From Pseudomonadota bacterium (GTDB lineage: Bacteria > Pseudomonadota > Gammaproteobacteria > Berkiellales > Berkiellaceae): 64,000 nucleotides of DNA. The stretch covers positions 1-64,000 of the forward strand of contig JAFECS010000013.1 of NCBI GenBank assembly GCA_018241965.1, written 5' to 3'. Under the pieces are notes generated by a model that saw only the letters and a program-made list of their open reading frames with translations, was not told where the DNA came from and searched no databases. Numbering within the stretch: the first letter of the stretch is position 1; every line of letters starts with the position of its first letter. Shown piece by piece: positions 31,601-38,935 of the stretch. The translations under genes were made by a program, and so were the position numbers.

Positions 31601-31812
31601 GGCTCAGGCTTTTTTTCTTGTTTTGCTTTTTCCATCGCCTCACGTTCTTCTTTGCTCGCTGTGTTTTTAATATTTTCATTAAAAAAGCGACGCAACTGTC
31701 CATCTTCTAGTTGCATTACAGAAGTGCCGTTTTGTACAAGAATGTCTGCAATTTTAAGAAAAATGTCGATAGCAGAGCCTGGTTTGATTTCTTCTGTGCC
31801 TTCTAGGGACAT
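28624..31812 (-). CDS. Large ankyrin-like, effector-like protein
   Basis: A 1062-residue protein without signal peptide. Degenerate ankyrin-type units appear at about 427-455 (LFTAAEHGDYEKFKNMIQLG), 503-545 (CWKAALEGDAQGIRIFIKSG) and 721-765 (RPLEMAARTGNKDLIARVLD). KRGFFQKMKDAFKG (768-781) follows the last unit and is shared with the downstream gene. Residues about 840-870 are a run of alternating Lys and Glu; 900-960 are Pro/Ser-rich and disordered. The N-terminal 300 residues resemble the divergent gene at 32111. AGGAG precedes the ATG. Ankyrin repeats suggest binding to host proteins; the secreted role is inferred. Confidence 0.7.
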   Translation of the reverse strand: MSLEGTEEIKPGSAIDIFLKIADILVQNGTSVMQLEDGQLRRFFNENIKNTASKEEREAMEKAKQEKKPEPVPKGKALHDSLKPTMSKHEAELRSLIEKYSDNWQEKISDEFVNEFEKIFDKINKDLTEHPAWNKYWNNLDPKPSQEEVEHAKERVLMAYRFKMFQMITGEMKVAKEQVPKLDQNKQPIPNEFVQKPKYDIKKVASLDIVLQKLNGAYDRRKGHKRSLQEQFRDEYRNESGPAYVVDLNVMLEKAIRMKIEGKPQEEINKFIVDERAKIQSEVVKKDKYALHVGETEAKKLFDELFPASLLQDKVENYDKVCKELGFDVNAMARLMEGCKETKKGFNDPNSTDQTRALEHKDVLVLEDYIKMLKQKAYIKGYENSKNTDIFAPFDEEKFKRLQKQAEEIIQNNPTVSESRKLFLKNDLFTAAEHGDYEKFKNMIQLGANLSDVQNIEDQRPKTAFEIILPKLKSRQLENLLQYPEIATQYKQIKKATDELESKCWKAALEGDAQGIRIFIKSGVNITKENENGESILDIAKRTLNEVDLKRVMETARRQSEILDLDNPMQHAIVTTYAKDIHVMEFFEFRDALEKGSRLEGNAKVNAAKSLLEDFIYGMNPDVVSLNLDGHGTPEKIVKLRDELKKFTDKLGNNSFNQEDAVKVFKLCKEIEQAYSKYLLNKGGQLPNENSRAIISSKFPVHTFIESYSKYHVSEQSDRNYVWSAIKKQGDFNSKNLDGVRPLEMAARTGNKDLIARVLDGGAKTTEYKRGFFQKMKDAFKGFPKNLKHFNQTPPRNMEEIKKLTGKGFSEIGLIERIIETEKAKGPLPEVVVNMKSEVIGPEKEKAKEKEKEKDKAELKETERLEVQEVNPQTLLEANTVQQEIPKELILEQDEAEQLLKRLDEMSRGSELPTVDSDSSVADLPPSGPPFTTLRETQEQPRDPLPPTPPQKSVADECLDIIKEKFSSVLQQEGNVTQIDPSKKVSIVDKLAIKAIHSLLTEEFKGKDLSNPDIHKQFVQALDKKIMKGVQESTSKEVQEMISKLKESSTQKFEKVRTLGSK

Positions 31813-31935
31813 TGAAAATACTCCTATTTATTCAGTATTTCACGATAAATATGAGACTTATTTATATAACATACTACTAGATAACTACAGATCCTAGTGA
31901 CAAGTACACGCAATTAATTTTCGTGCAGGCTCATC

Positions 31936-31997
31936 GGTTTGTAAGACAAACGGACTTCATCATATTATTTGCTGTTGATATAACATCAACTGAACTC
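31936..31997. promoter_or_regulatory. Two inverted repeats in the divergent promoter region of two effector-like genes
   Basis: The 298-bp gap 31813-32110 lies between two divergent related genes. It holds GTTTGT-AAG-ACAAAC (31937-31951) and GTTGAT-ATAAC-ATCAAC (about 31974-31990). Either may be an operator controlling both genes. I see no gene or RNA in this gap. Confidence 0.35.
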
Positions 31998-32110
31998 ATT
32001 GCATGTGGAAATCGAAGTGAATTTGGCTATATTTTTGTAATGCAAGAACTTTTAAAATACGTGTTTTGTCACATATTTTTTTATATTAGATAATAAGTGA
32101 GAATGACTGC

Positions 32111-33115
32111 ATGCCAATCTTATCTCTAGAAGAGCTCGATGAAATCTTAAAACAATACGCCAAGGAAGAATCCATCATTTATCCTGATTTCACCGATGAA
32201 AATAACAGGGCGATATGCACTATTTCTCCTTATACGATTGATGTAAATAACCACCCTTTGGCAGCCGTCAATGAATTTGGACAGGCGGCATCACACTTTA
32301 TTGCCCATTGCAAAGAATATTACGCACAAGGTGATTTCTCGCCACCGCTTACTGAAGCCAAAGTACAAACCATCTATGGCTTACTTTTTCCCTTAAATAC
32401 TGATTTATGTGGCGCGCACGATGGCAATGCCTTTGAGAAAAAGCGAGCCAAGGAATGGGATACCTATTGGTCTAAAGTTATTCATGAATTAAATAATGAA
32501 GGCCAACAAATCAAACTAGAAGAATTAACTAAAGTGCAGCAAGATCTGTTAGCAGCTTATCGATTCAAAATTATTCTGCGATGTTCATTCAAAGAGAATT
32601 CTATGGATGATATACGCATTCAAGAATTTTTGGAATCTGTGAATAGTTGCATGGCCAATTTCTCACCAAAAGATGCCTTTGTTTATTTATATCAAAAATT
32701 TACCAATGATTTTGAAATGGATATGGGGCTTGATTTACAAACGCTCTCAAGACATTTAAGCACCAACCAAAGAGTCGAATACCTTAAAAAATTTGAAGAA
32801 ATTTTGGCTCGTAAATCATTACTCTTTGTAGGCAATACAGCCTTAACAAGGCTATTTGAGGAAATCACCAAAGACAAAGAATTTTTAAAACAATTACCGC
32901 TCTTATTAGAAAATCAAAGTGCCCTTGGTGAATTTATACGCACCTTTCCAGATAATCATAAACGAAATGCCTTATTAAGTGCTTCAATATATGAAATTTT
33001 TAATAGTCAAAATAAGCGAAAAAAGCCAAAACTGAGCACCTTGCGTAAAAAACAGGTACAACTGTTACAAAGCATCATGCAAGATAATCAAACAAATAGG
33101 GGTAAACTCACCTAA
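32111..33115 (+). CDS. Hypothetical protein related to the N-terminal part of the divergent ankyrin-like protein
   Basis: A 334-residue helical protein with no signal peptide or recognised family. Three blocks occur in the same order as in the 1062-residue protein encoded on the other side of the intergenic region: W..YW (116-120 versus about 133-137), L.AYRFK (147-153 versus 157-163), and VG.T....LF.E (240-251 versus 293-304). This suggests a common origin of the two genes by duplication and divergence. The tail is basic (NKRKKPKLSTLRKKQ, about 302-316). The ribosome site is modest (GTGAGA). It stands alone. Confidence 0.65.
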   Translation: MPILSLEELDEILKQYAKEESIIYPDFTDENNRAICTISPYTIDVNNHPLAAVNEFGQAASHFIAHCKEYYAQGDFSPPLTEAKVQTIYGLLFPLNTDLCGAHDGNAFEKKRAKEWDTYWSKVIHELNNEGQQIKLEELTKVQQDLLAAYRFKIILRCSFKENSMDDIRIQEFLESVNSCMANFSPKDAFVYLYQKFTNDFEMDMGLDLQTLSRHLSTNQRVEYLKKFEEILARKSLLFVGNTALTRLFEEITKDKEFLKQLPLLLENQSALGEFIRTFPDNHKRNALLSASIYEIFNSQNKRKKPKLSTLRKKQVQLLQSIMQDNQTNRGKLT

Positions 33116-33374
33116 AGGACATTATCTACTTAGCTGAGCAGCTTATCTATAAAAAATTGATCTCAAAGCCCACTCATGTTAATTTAGCCCTATGATTTTA
33201 ATAGGTATTCGCATTATGCAAGATTACTCATTATATCCACAAATTATCGTTTCTTTTCTTGGCCAAAGCCAAAGCTCTTCTATTTTAGTCGTCATGAATG
33301 TGCCCCGCAGGGCCTAATCATTCCACCCCCACAGAAAACCATTACTAAACACTAACGAATACTAAAGGCGATTT

Positions 33375-34520
33375 ATGCAACGCTACTTTATAACGCTCAT
33401 TTACGGCTTTGCGATTTTTAAAATGTTCTTTGGTTCTGGAAACTTAATATTTCCACTAGAACTTGGGCAAAATTCAGGCGACCAGTGGATTTATGGCTAT
33501 TTAGGTTTATTGTGTACAGGGATTATTTTGCCCTTTTTAGGACTGTTTGTTATTAAACTTCACCGTGGCAGCTATGAAGACTTTTTTGGTCAAGCTGGCT
33601 CTATTGCTAAAGTGGCGCTGCCCTTGTTCACACTTTCATTATTAGGGGCTTTTGGCGTTGTACCACGTTGCATTACCGTTGCACATGGAGGGGTCACTAC
33701 GTTATTGCCACATTTTTCTTTGTTGTGGTTTAGTTTAGCATTTTGTGGTGTTTGTTTTATTATTTGCTTAAGGGATAAATGGATTATTACTTTTTTGGGT
33801 AAGTGGATTGGACCTTTATTATTGTGCTGCTTAGCCGTTTTATTTGCGCTTGGCATTTATTATGCCCCTGCAATTGAAACCGCTCATCTTCTTCCTGCCG
33901 ATGCATTCTCGCAAGGTTTCTATCGTGGCTATCAAACCATGGATTTATTTGCGGCCTTTTTCTTTTCCTCATTAATGTTTAAACAAATTCAGGAAAAAAT
34001 GGGGCAAGGCGTTGATAATGCCACTTTAATTAAAGCGGCGCTTACACCTAGCATTATCGGCGCATCCTTGCTTGCCTTAATATACTTTGGCTTTGCTTAT
34101 TTAGGGGCGCATTATCAGTCTTTGAGCATCACAGTTTCTCCAGAGTTAATTTTGCCCACCATTGCGACGTATTTAATGGGTGATAAAGCAGCTTTTATTA
34201 TTGGTATTATTATGATTTTCTCGTGTTTAACCACTGCGGTAGCATTAAATAATATTTATGCGCGTTATTTATGCACTTTGTTTAAGTTGCCTACCTTTGC
34301 CTTTCCATGGATGTTGTTGGCAACAACAGGCGTGTCTTTTATCGTTTCGTTATCCGATTTTAAAGGCATCGCCGCGTTTTTATCGCCAATATTAGATGTC
34401 TCATACCCAAGCTTAATTTTGTTAACCTTTTTGAGTTTATTTACCAAGGGATATAAGAAACTCAAGATAACCGGGTTTTATGGGTTGTTGATGGTTATGT
34501 TAGGGTATAGCTATTTATAA
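33375..34520 (+). CDS. brnQ: BrnQ-type branched-chain amino acid:cation symporter
   Basis: A 381-residue inner-membrane transporter of the LIVCS (BrnQ) family, importing Leu, Ile and Val with Na+ or H+. The N-terminal signature GFAIFKMFFGSGNLIFPLELGQ is characteristic. About eleven or twelve hydrophobic helices follow. It is shorter than the roughly 440 residues of E. coli BrnQ. Import of branched-chain amino acids fits an auxotrophic, host-dependent bacterium, which is inference. It converges with the IQ-motif gene, the two stops 2 bp apart. The 259-bp gap upstream (33116-33374) shows no gene. Confidence 0.88.
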   Translation: MQRYFITLIYGFAIFKMFFGSGNLIFPLELGQNSGDQWIYGYLGLLCTGIILPFLGLFVIKLHRGSYEDFFGQAGSIAKVALPLFTLSLLGAFGVVPRCITVAHGGVTTLLPHFSLLWFSLAFCGVCFIICLRDKWIITFLGKWIGPLLLCCLAVLFALGIYYAPAIETAHLLPADAFSQGFYRGYQTMDLFAAFFFSSLMFKQIQEKMGQGVDNATLIKAALTPSIIGASLLALIYFGFAYLGAHYQSLSITVSPELILPTIATYLMGDKAAFIIGIIMIFSCLTTAVALNNIYARYLCTLFKLPTFAFPWMLLATTGVSFIVSLSDFKGIAAFLSPILDVSYPSLILLTFLSLFTKGYKKLKITGFYGLLMVMLGYSYL

Positions 34521-34522
34521 AA

Positions 34523-35743
34523 TTATACAAAATTTAATTTCTTATTTGGGATTTTTTTATTAGGAATTTTCTTTTTGGGGGCTTTCTTATTGGGGACGCT
34601 CTTATTTTCTTGTTCTGACAAATTTTCTTCTTCTGATTTATTTTCAATAGCCATAATACCGTAGGGAATTAATTTTTCCCTACCTGCCTTTTTCACAAAT
34701 AGGGGCGTTAACATTGTTTCATTAAATACCCCATGACAAGCGGAGTAACCCCCATCTAAATTTAAGGCTGTCTTTGCCCCAAGCAACTTCATTAATTCGG
34801 CAAATTGGGCAAGTGTGAGGCCATCTCGATGACTTGGATCCTCTTCACCTTTTACAGTTACCATCAGCAGATCACCATTGGCAGCTAGGCCAATCGCCGA
34901 TCGGGGATTAGGCTGATCTGCATGATAAAAAGTACCAGGAGGCACAGAGCCAGGATGAGTGCCAAAATAGGCTTTAACTTGTTGAAACTGATAAGGCTTT
35001 TCTTTTAACATTTCTTCTTTGAATACAGTTTCACCATCAAGCGTTAAAAAGGGTCCTGAGCTAAATACCTCTTTTGCATCAGACAGAAATTTAGCAAATG
35101 TTCTATTTGTAAAGTTCGACATTCTGCGAATATCCACTTTGCCATCATAAGTGATCTTTACTACCCCATATTGATCACGCATGGCATAGGGTGTTTGTGT
35201 TTTTAAATGCAATCGTGATTCTAGATCTTTACCTTTATATTCTTCAAATTCAGGTGAAATATCATTTTCTTTATGTTCAAAATATTTTTGTGTGTTATCA
35301 AAATCTTTTTTAATTACATCACTGTGTGGGCCATTACTATAATTAAAAGAAAATCGATGCAGGCCAATGGGACTATTTGTTCTAAGTTCGTAAAATCCAT
35401 TAATCGCATAAAAGCCCCCATTAATGACGGCCCCCGTTTTCGCACCCTCATTCGCAAAAAATTTGCGCATAGCATCTGGTGTGCCTTGATTAGACACTAA
35501 TTTGATTTCACATCCTTGCGTCCGAACTCTGGTAACCATTATTTCATGTGATTTTGAAAACACGAGGGGTGTTGTTGGTGAAAGTAATTTACTTAGCGCC
35601 ATCTGTAAGCTGGTAATATTTTCGCCCACTTGAGTAAATTTTAAATTTAAATTTTTTCGTACCAAGAATCGGCGAGCCCATTTTTGAATCACTGTCGCAG
35701 CTTTAGCTTCAACTGCAGCCTTAGTGTCTTTACCCACTACCAT
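34523..35743 (-). CDS. IQ-motif protein with phosphodiester glycosidase (NAGPA-like) domain
   Basis: A 406-residue protein. Near its N-terminus IQKWARRFLVR (about 19-29) plus a hydrophobic Leu three residues later fits the IQ motif that binds calmodulin, with Arg replacing the central Gly. Residues about 60-370 look like the phosphodiester glycosidase domain (NAGPA type): INGGFY (108-113), SAIGLAANGDLLMVTVKG (about 282-299) and LAQFAELMKLLGAKTALNLD-GG (about 311-332). The tail has tandem PNKK units. No signal peptide is seen. IQ motifs act in eukaryotic cells, so a host-activated secreted effector is a reasonable inference; Legionella SidJ is a known bacterial effector of that kind. The ATG at 35743 or GTGs beside it could be the start. 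Confidence 0.72.
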   Translation of the reverse strand: MVVGKDTKAAVEAKAATVIQKWARRFLVRKNLNLKFTQVGENITSLQMALSKLLSPTTPLVFSKSHEIMVTRVRTQGCEIKLVSNQGTPDAMRKFFANEGAKTGAVINGGFYAINGFYELRTNSPIGLHRFSFNYSNGPHSDVIKKDFDNTQKYFEHKENDISPEFEEYKGKDLESRLHLKTQTPYAMRDQYGVVKITYDGKVDIRRMSNFTNRTFAKFLSDAKEVFSSGPFLTLDGETVFKEEMLKEKPYQFQQVKAYFGTHPGSVPPGTFYHADQPNPRSAIGLAANGDLLMVTVKGEEDPSHRDGLTLAQFAELMKLLGAKTALNLDGGYSACHGVFNETMLTPLFVKKAGREKLIPYGIMAIENKSEEENLSEQENKSVPNKKAPKKKIPNKKIPNKKLNFV

Positions 35744-35851
35744 CACCTCGTTTTGTTGAGGGCGAAATTATACATAACTATTTAATTAAATTACAAACTA
35801 ATATTGTGATAAATGTTGCTTTAATGTTACTAGGAGTAGATACACATTTGC

Positions 35852-37780
35852 CTAATTGTGTAGCAGCTTAAAATCGTCGGCTAAAACTGTCATCGACGTA
35901 TCCACTGCGGCATCGTATGATTCACATTTACCTTTAAGTACCTTAGCTAAGAACAATTCTGCCAATGCATAAAATGCCATGCGGTTACCAGGATGTAATA
36001 ATTGATGGCCCTCATCTGGAAAAACCGCATACGTTACGGGTATGCCATTTTTCTGCATCGCTTTGACCATTTGATCAGATTCTGATTGCAGCACACGCAC
36101 ATCATTAGCACCATGTCCAATTAATAAAGGTTTACAGATGTTTTGTGCCTTAAATAGAGGGGATTTAGCATGCAAACGCGCTATCCCTTGCTCACTTGTG
36201 GGGTCAAATCCAACCATTTTATAAAGTGCCTCACGCACAGTGCGCCAATAAGGCGGGAAATTTTCAAGCATGGTTTGCAAATTTGATGGTCCTACGATAT
36301 CCACCCCACAACAAAATACCTCAGGCGTAAAACTTAAGCCAACCAAGGTGGCATAACCGCCAAAACTACGCCCCATTATCGCAACTTGATCCGCTGTTGT
36401 GATATGATTATCAATTGCAAAATTTACCGCATCTAATAAGTCTTCATGGATTTTAGCTGCCCATTCACCAAAACCTTTTTGCACATGTTCTTTGCCAAAA
36501 CCAGTCGAAGAACGATAATTCATACTTAATACAGCATATCCTCGATTAGCCAACCATTGATGGGTGGGATTAAATCCCCAAAAATCGCGATAATTGGGTC
36601 CACCATGTACCAACAACACTAAAGGAACAGGTTTAAATGGTATTCCTTTTTCATTGATATCACTTTGTCGGGGTAAGGATAAATAACTTACACATTTTAG
36701 CCCATCCCGTGTTGTGATGACGCGGGGATGCATTTTAGTAAAAGCATAGTCTTTATAACCTTCATGACTATTAAATAAAAAAATAGCCCGCTGATGCTTG
36801 CGATGATAAAGATAATAGGTCGCTGGACTATCATCATGTGTGTAACTCACCATCCAAGTATCGTTATTTGCCGATTGGCTTAAAATGTCGATATCCCCAT
36901 TATCCACACTGGCCAAATATTCAAAATCCCCTGCACATTCTTGAGAAAGAGGATGCCATTTTTTGCGTTCATAATAAGTTGCCGCAGCCAAAGGTTTTTT
37001 CGTTAGCGGACAACGTAACACATCGGCAATATCAGATTGTTCATCATGAAATAAGCTTTCTAGTTTGCCACTTTTCATATCAATGCTGATAAGCTCCGAA
37101 GTATTCGTTTTTGCGCTTTGGCATAAATATAATTTTTCATTATCACTTGAAAGGCCCTGACGTAAACGTGGATAAAAATAAACCTCATAAATATCATGCA
37201 AAGTGGTGCGGGTAATTAGCTGTTGATTCGCTAAGTTGATGTAACTTCCCCCATTTTGATCTACTTTTAAGCCTATTCTAATTTGCAAATCATCATCAGC
37301 CAAAAAGTCCCAATATTCGTTGTTCTGGTAAACACAGGTTAATTCACTGGAGTTAAGATCCAGCACATACACATCGACATGCTGTCTATCGCGTTCATTT
37401 AAGCCAATTAATAATTTAGTAGGGTGTTTAGTGCTGACACGTAACACTCTCACCTGCAACCCTTGCGGCGTAAAGGTACGTGTTTTTTGTGTTGAAAGTT
37501 GATAGCTGTGAAGCTGCCAATTCTCATCGCCATTAAGATCAGTGGTATATAAGATATGATCACTATCTCTAGACCACCATACATCTCGCACAGGATGCAG
37601 GCTAGAACTCACTACTTTGGCATTTTGCCAAGCTTGACTTGGTGCAAACCAAACATTCATGTTTTTTCGACTTGGCGCAAGATAACAAATATGTTTTCCA
37701 TCAGGGCTAATTCTTGCTAAATGAATTTGTGGGTCGGCCCAAAGCACCTTGCGCGGAATGATAAGATCTGGTGGTAACAT
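35852..37780 (-). CDS. S9 family peptidase (acylaminoacyl/dipeptidyl peptidase type)
   Basis: A 643-residue serine peptidase of the prolyl oligopeptidase clan. An N-terminal beta-propeller (about 1-370, repeats such as ISPDGKHICYLAP) precedes the alpha/beta-hydrolase domain. The catalytic triad fits S472 (GRSFGGYA), D560 (GANDVRV) and H592 (DEGHQLL), counted from the ATG at 37778-37780; a TTG one codon upstream is also open. AGGGA precedes the start. It has no signal peptide, so it is probably a cytoplasmic peptide-degrading enzyme. It is divergent from a TetR regulator gene, which may control it. Confidence 0.9.
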   Translation of the reverse strand: MLPPDLIIPRKVLWADPQIHLARISPDGKHICYLAPSRKNMNVWFAPSQAWQNAKVVSSSLHPVRDVWWSRDSDHILYTTDLNGDENWQLHSYQLSTQKTRTFTPQGLQVRVLRVSTKHPTKLLIGLNERDRQHVDVYVLDLNSSELTCVYQNNEYWDFLADDDLQIRIGLKVDQNGGSYINLANQQLITRTTLHDIYEVYFYPRLRQGLSSDNEKLYLCQSAKTNTSELISIDMKSGKLESLFHDEQSDIADVLRCPLTKKPLAAATYYERKKWHPLSQECAGDFEYLASVDNGDIDILSQSANNDTWMVSYTHDDSPATYYLYHRKHQRAIFLFNSHEGYKDYAFTKMHPRVITTRDGLKCVSYLSLPRQSDINEKGIPFKPVPLVLLVHGGPNYRDFWGFNPTHQWLANRGYAVLSMNYRSSTGFGKEHVQKGFGEWAAKIHEDLLDAVNFAIDNHITTADQVAIMGRSFGGYATLVGLSFTPEVFCCGVDIVGPSNLQTMLENFPPYWRTVREALYKMVGFDPTSEQGIARLHAKSPLFKAQNICKPLLIGHGANDVRVLQSESDQMVKAMQKNGIPVTYAVFPDEGHQLLHPGNRMAFYALAELFLAKVLKGKCESYDAAVDTSMTVLADDFKLLHN

Positions 37781-37948
37781 CAAAAATCCCTATTATTTTT
37801 ATTTAAAATATCCGTGTAATAACACGCAGTTATTCTTTTTTTACTATATATATAGGAAAAATATGCCCTGCCAGCCCCTCTTATCGTAATTTTCAGTCAC
37901 ATTGTCCCATTACACTTGACTTATTTTCAAAAAATTCACAGTTAACTA

Positions 37949-37976
37949 TTGAACTAGCAAAGCATTTGGGTATAAT
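37949..37976 (+). promoter_or_regulatory. Promoter of the TetR-family regulator gene
   Basis: TTGAAC (37949-37954) and TATAAT (37971-37976) are 16 bp apart. The transcript would have about 38 bases before the ATG at 38020. The intergenic region 37781-38019 otherwise contains AT-rich sequence, including a run ACTATATATATAGG near 37842-37855. Confidence 0.55.
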
Positions 37977-38019
37977 AGCTGGAAACTTAGCTTGCTTATT
38001 TCAACGAAGGAAAACCATT

Positions 38020-38583
38020 ATGGCCAGACGCAACGACAAACGTGAACGCTTAGTAGAAGCTGCAGACACCTTGTTTCATCAACAAGGCGTTAGCAATACA
38101 ACCCTCGCTAACATTGCTACTTTAGCAGACGTTCCTCTTGGAAACGTTTACTACTACTTTAAATCTAAAGATTCCATCATCTTAGCAGTAGTTGAGCGCC
38201 GTAAAAAGCAATTAGCTGGCTTATTTTCTGAATGGAGCAACCGCCCAGACATCAAAAGCCGCCTCAAAGGGCTCGTGGAATATGTTGGTTCATTGGCTGA
38301 AGAATCTGCCAAGTTTGGTGATTCTTTGGGTAGCTTATGCCAAGAATTGGGCAAACAAGGCGGTACTATTGGCCAAGCCACCTCACAATTAATGAATGAA
38401 ATTATTCATTGGTGTGAAAAGCAATTTAAAGCTTTAGGTAAGTCTGATGAAGACTCTTCAAAGTTAGCTCTTAACTTAGTAGCTAGCCTTCAAGGTATCA
38501 GTTTGATTACTTTAACTTTCAAAGATCCTCAATACGTTGCAAGACAAGGTCAATATTTAGACCAATGGATTGAAGCGATCTAA
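38020..38583 (+). CDS. TetR/AcrR family transcriptional regulator
   Basis: A 187-residue regulator. The N-terminal helix-turn-helix domain (about residues 3-50) reads LVEAADTLFHQQGVSNTTLANIATLADVPLGNVYYYFKSKDSI, shown here in full family form only by its key parts: GVSNTTL, VPLGNVYYYF. The C-terminal domain resembles the TetR_C_6/NemR-like group. The ATG at 38020 has AAGGA before it; the frame is open 18 codons further up, across the promoter, and that extension is rejected. The ligand and targets are unknown; the divergent S9 peptidase gene is a possible target. Confidence 0.88.
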   Translation: MARRNDKRERLVEAADTLFHQQGVSNTTLANIATLADVPLGNVYYYFKSKDSIILAVVERRKKQLAGLFSEWSNRPDIKSRLKGLVEYVGSLAEESAKFGDSLGSLCQELGKQGGTIGQATSQLMNEIIHWCEKQFKALGKSDEDSSKLALNLVASLQGISLITLTFKDPQYVARQGQYLDQWIEAI

Positions 38584-38617
38584 TTGTCAGTTCATAATTT
38601 CCTCTCAAGCGATTCAA

Positions 38618-38664
38618 CTTATCCCCCACTGAGTAAAAAATTTTTTAAACAGTGGGGAGATAAG
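38618..38664 (+). terminator. Long hairpin after the TetR gene
   Basis: CTTATCCCCCACTG (38618-38631) pairs with CAGTGGGGAGATAAG (38650-38664) across an AT-rich 18-base loop, with one bulge. It begins 35 bp past the stop. No U-run follows, so it may be a terminator of weak type or an RNA-stabilising structure. Confidence 0.5.
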
Positions 38665-38751
38665 GGATCCTTACTCTCAAGCAAGTAATCACGGGGCGTC
38701 AACGCCAAAGTAGTCAAAATCTTACAATTTTGATCCCCTTTTTATCACAGG

Positions 38752-38760
38752 TTTTCCACA
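38752..38760 (+). promoter_or_regulatory. DnaA box upstream of nrdAB
   Basis: TTTTCCACA matches the DnaA box consensus TTWTNCACA. It lies about 180 bp before nrdA in the 346-bp gap 38584-38929. In E. coli nrdAB is controlled by DnaA through boxes in its promoter, so this site is plausible, though a 9-mer alone can arise by chance. Confidence 0.4.
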
Positions 38761-38898
38761 ACTTACCCCCAGGTTCTTCACTTGCAATCACACCCAAACC
38801 GCACTATCTTGTATGTAGATGTTTTTAATTTTCTATATGTTGGGGTTCAAAAGGTATTTCCCCAAATTGATTCACCAATCTTAAGTTAACAAACTTAG

Positions 38899-38916
38899 CC
38901 ATCTATATATAGTTGG
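38899..38916. promoter_or_regulatory. Candidate NrdR box upstream of nrdA
   Basis: CCATCTATATATAGTTGG is an 18-bp palindrome with one mismatch and the CTATATATAG core typical of NrdR boxes, which repress ribonucleotide reductase genes. A weaker partial match lies at 38801-38816. The usual pair spacing of about three helical turns is not met, since the two are about 99 bp apart, so only one box may be real. Confidence 0.45.
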
Positions 38917-38935
38917 TGACGAGGTTTTTTTGACT

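Noticed and set aside
31355..31897. Antisense frame of 180 codons over the start of the ankyrin-like gene
   Set aside because: It is Ser/Phe/Cys-rich, typical of the complement of a Lys/Glu-rich gene, and it covers the real ribosome site.
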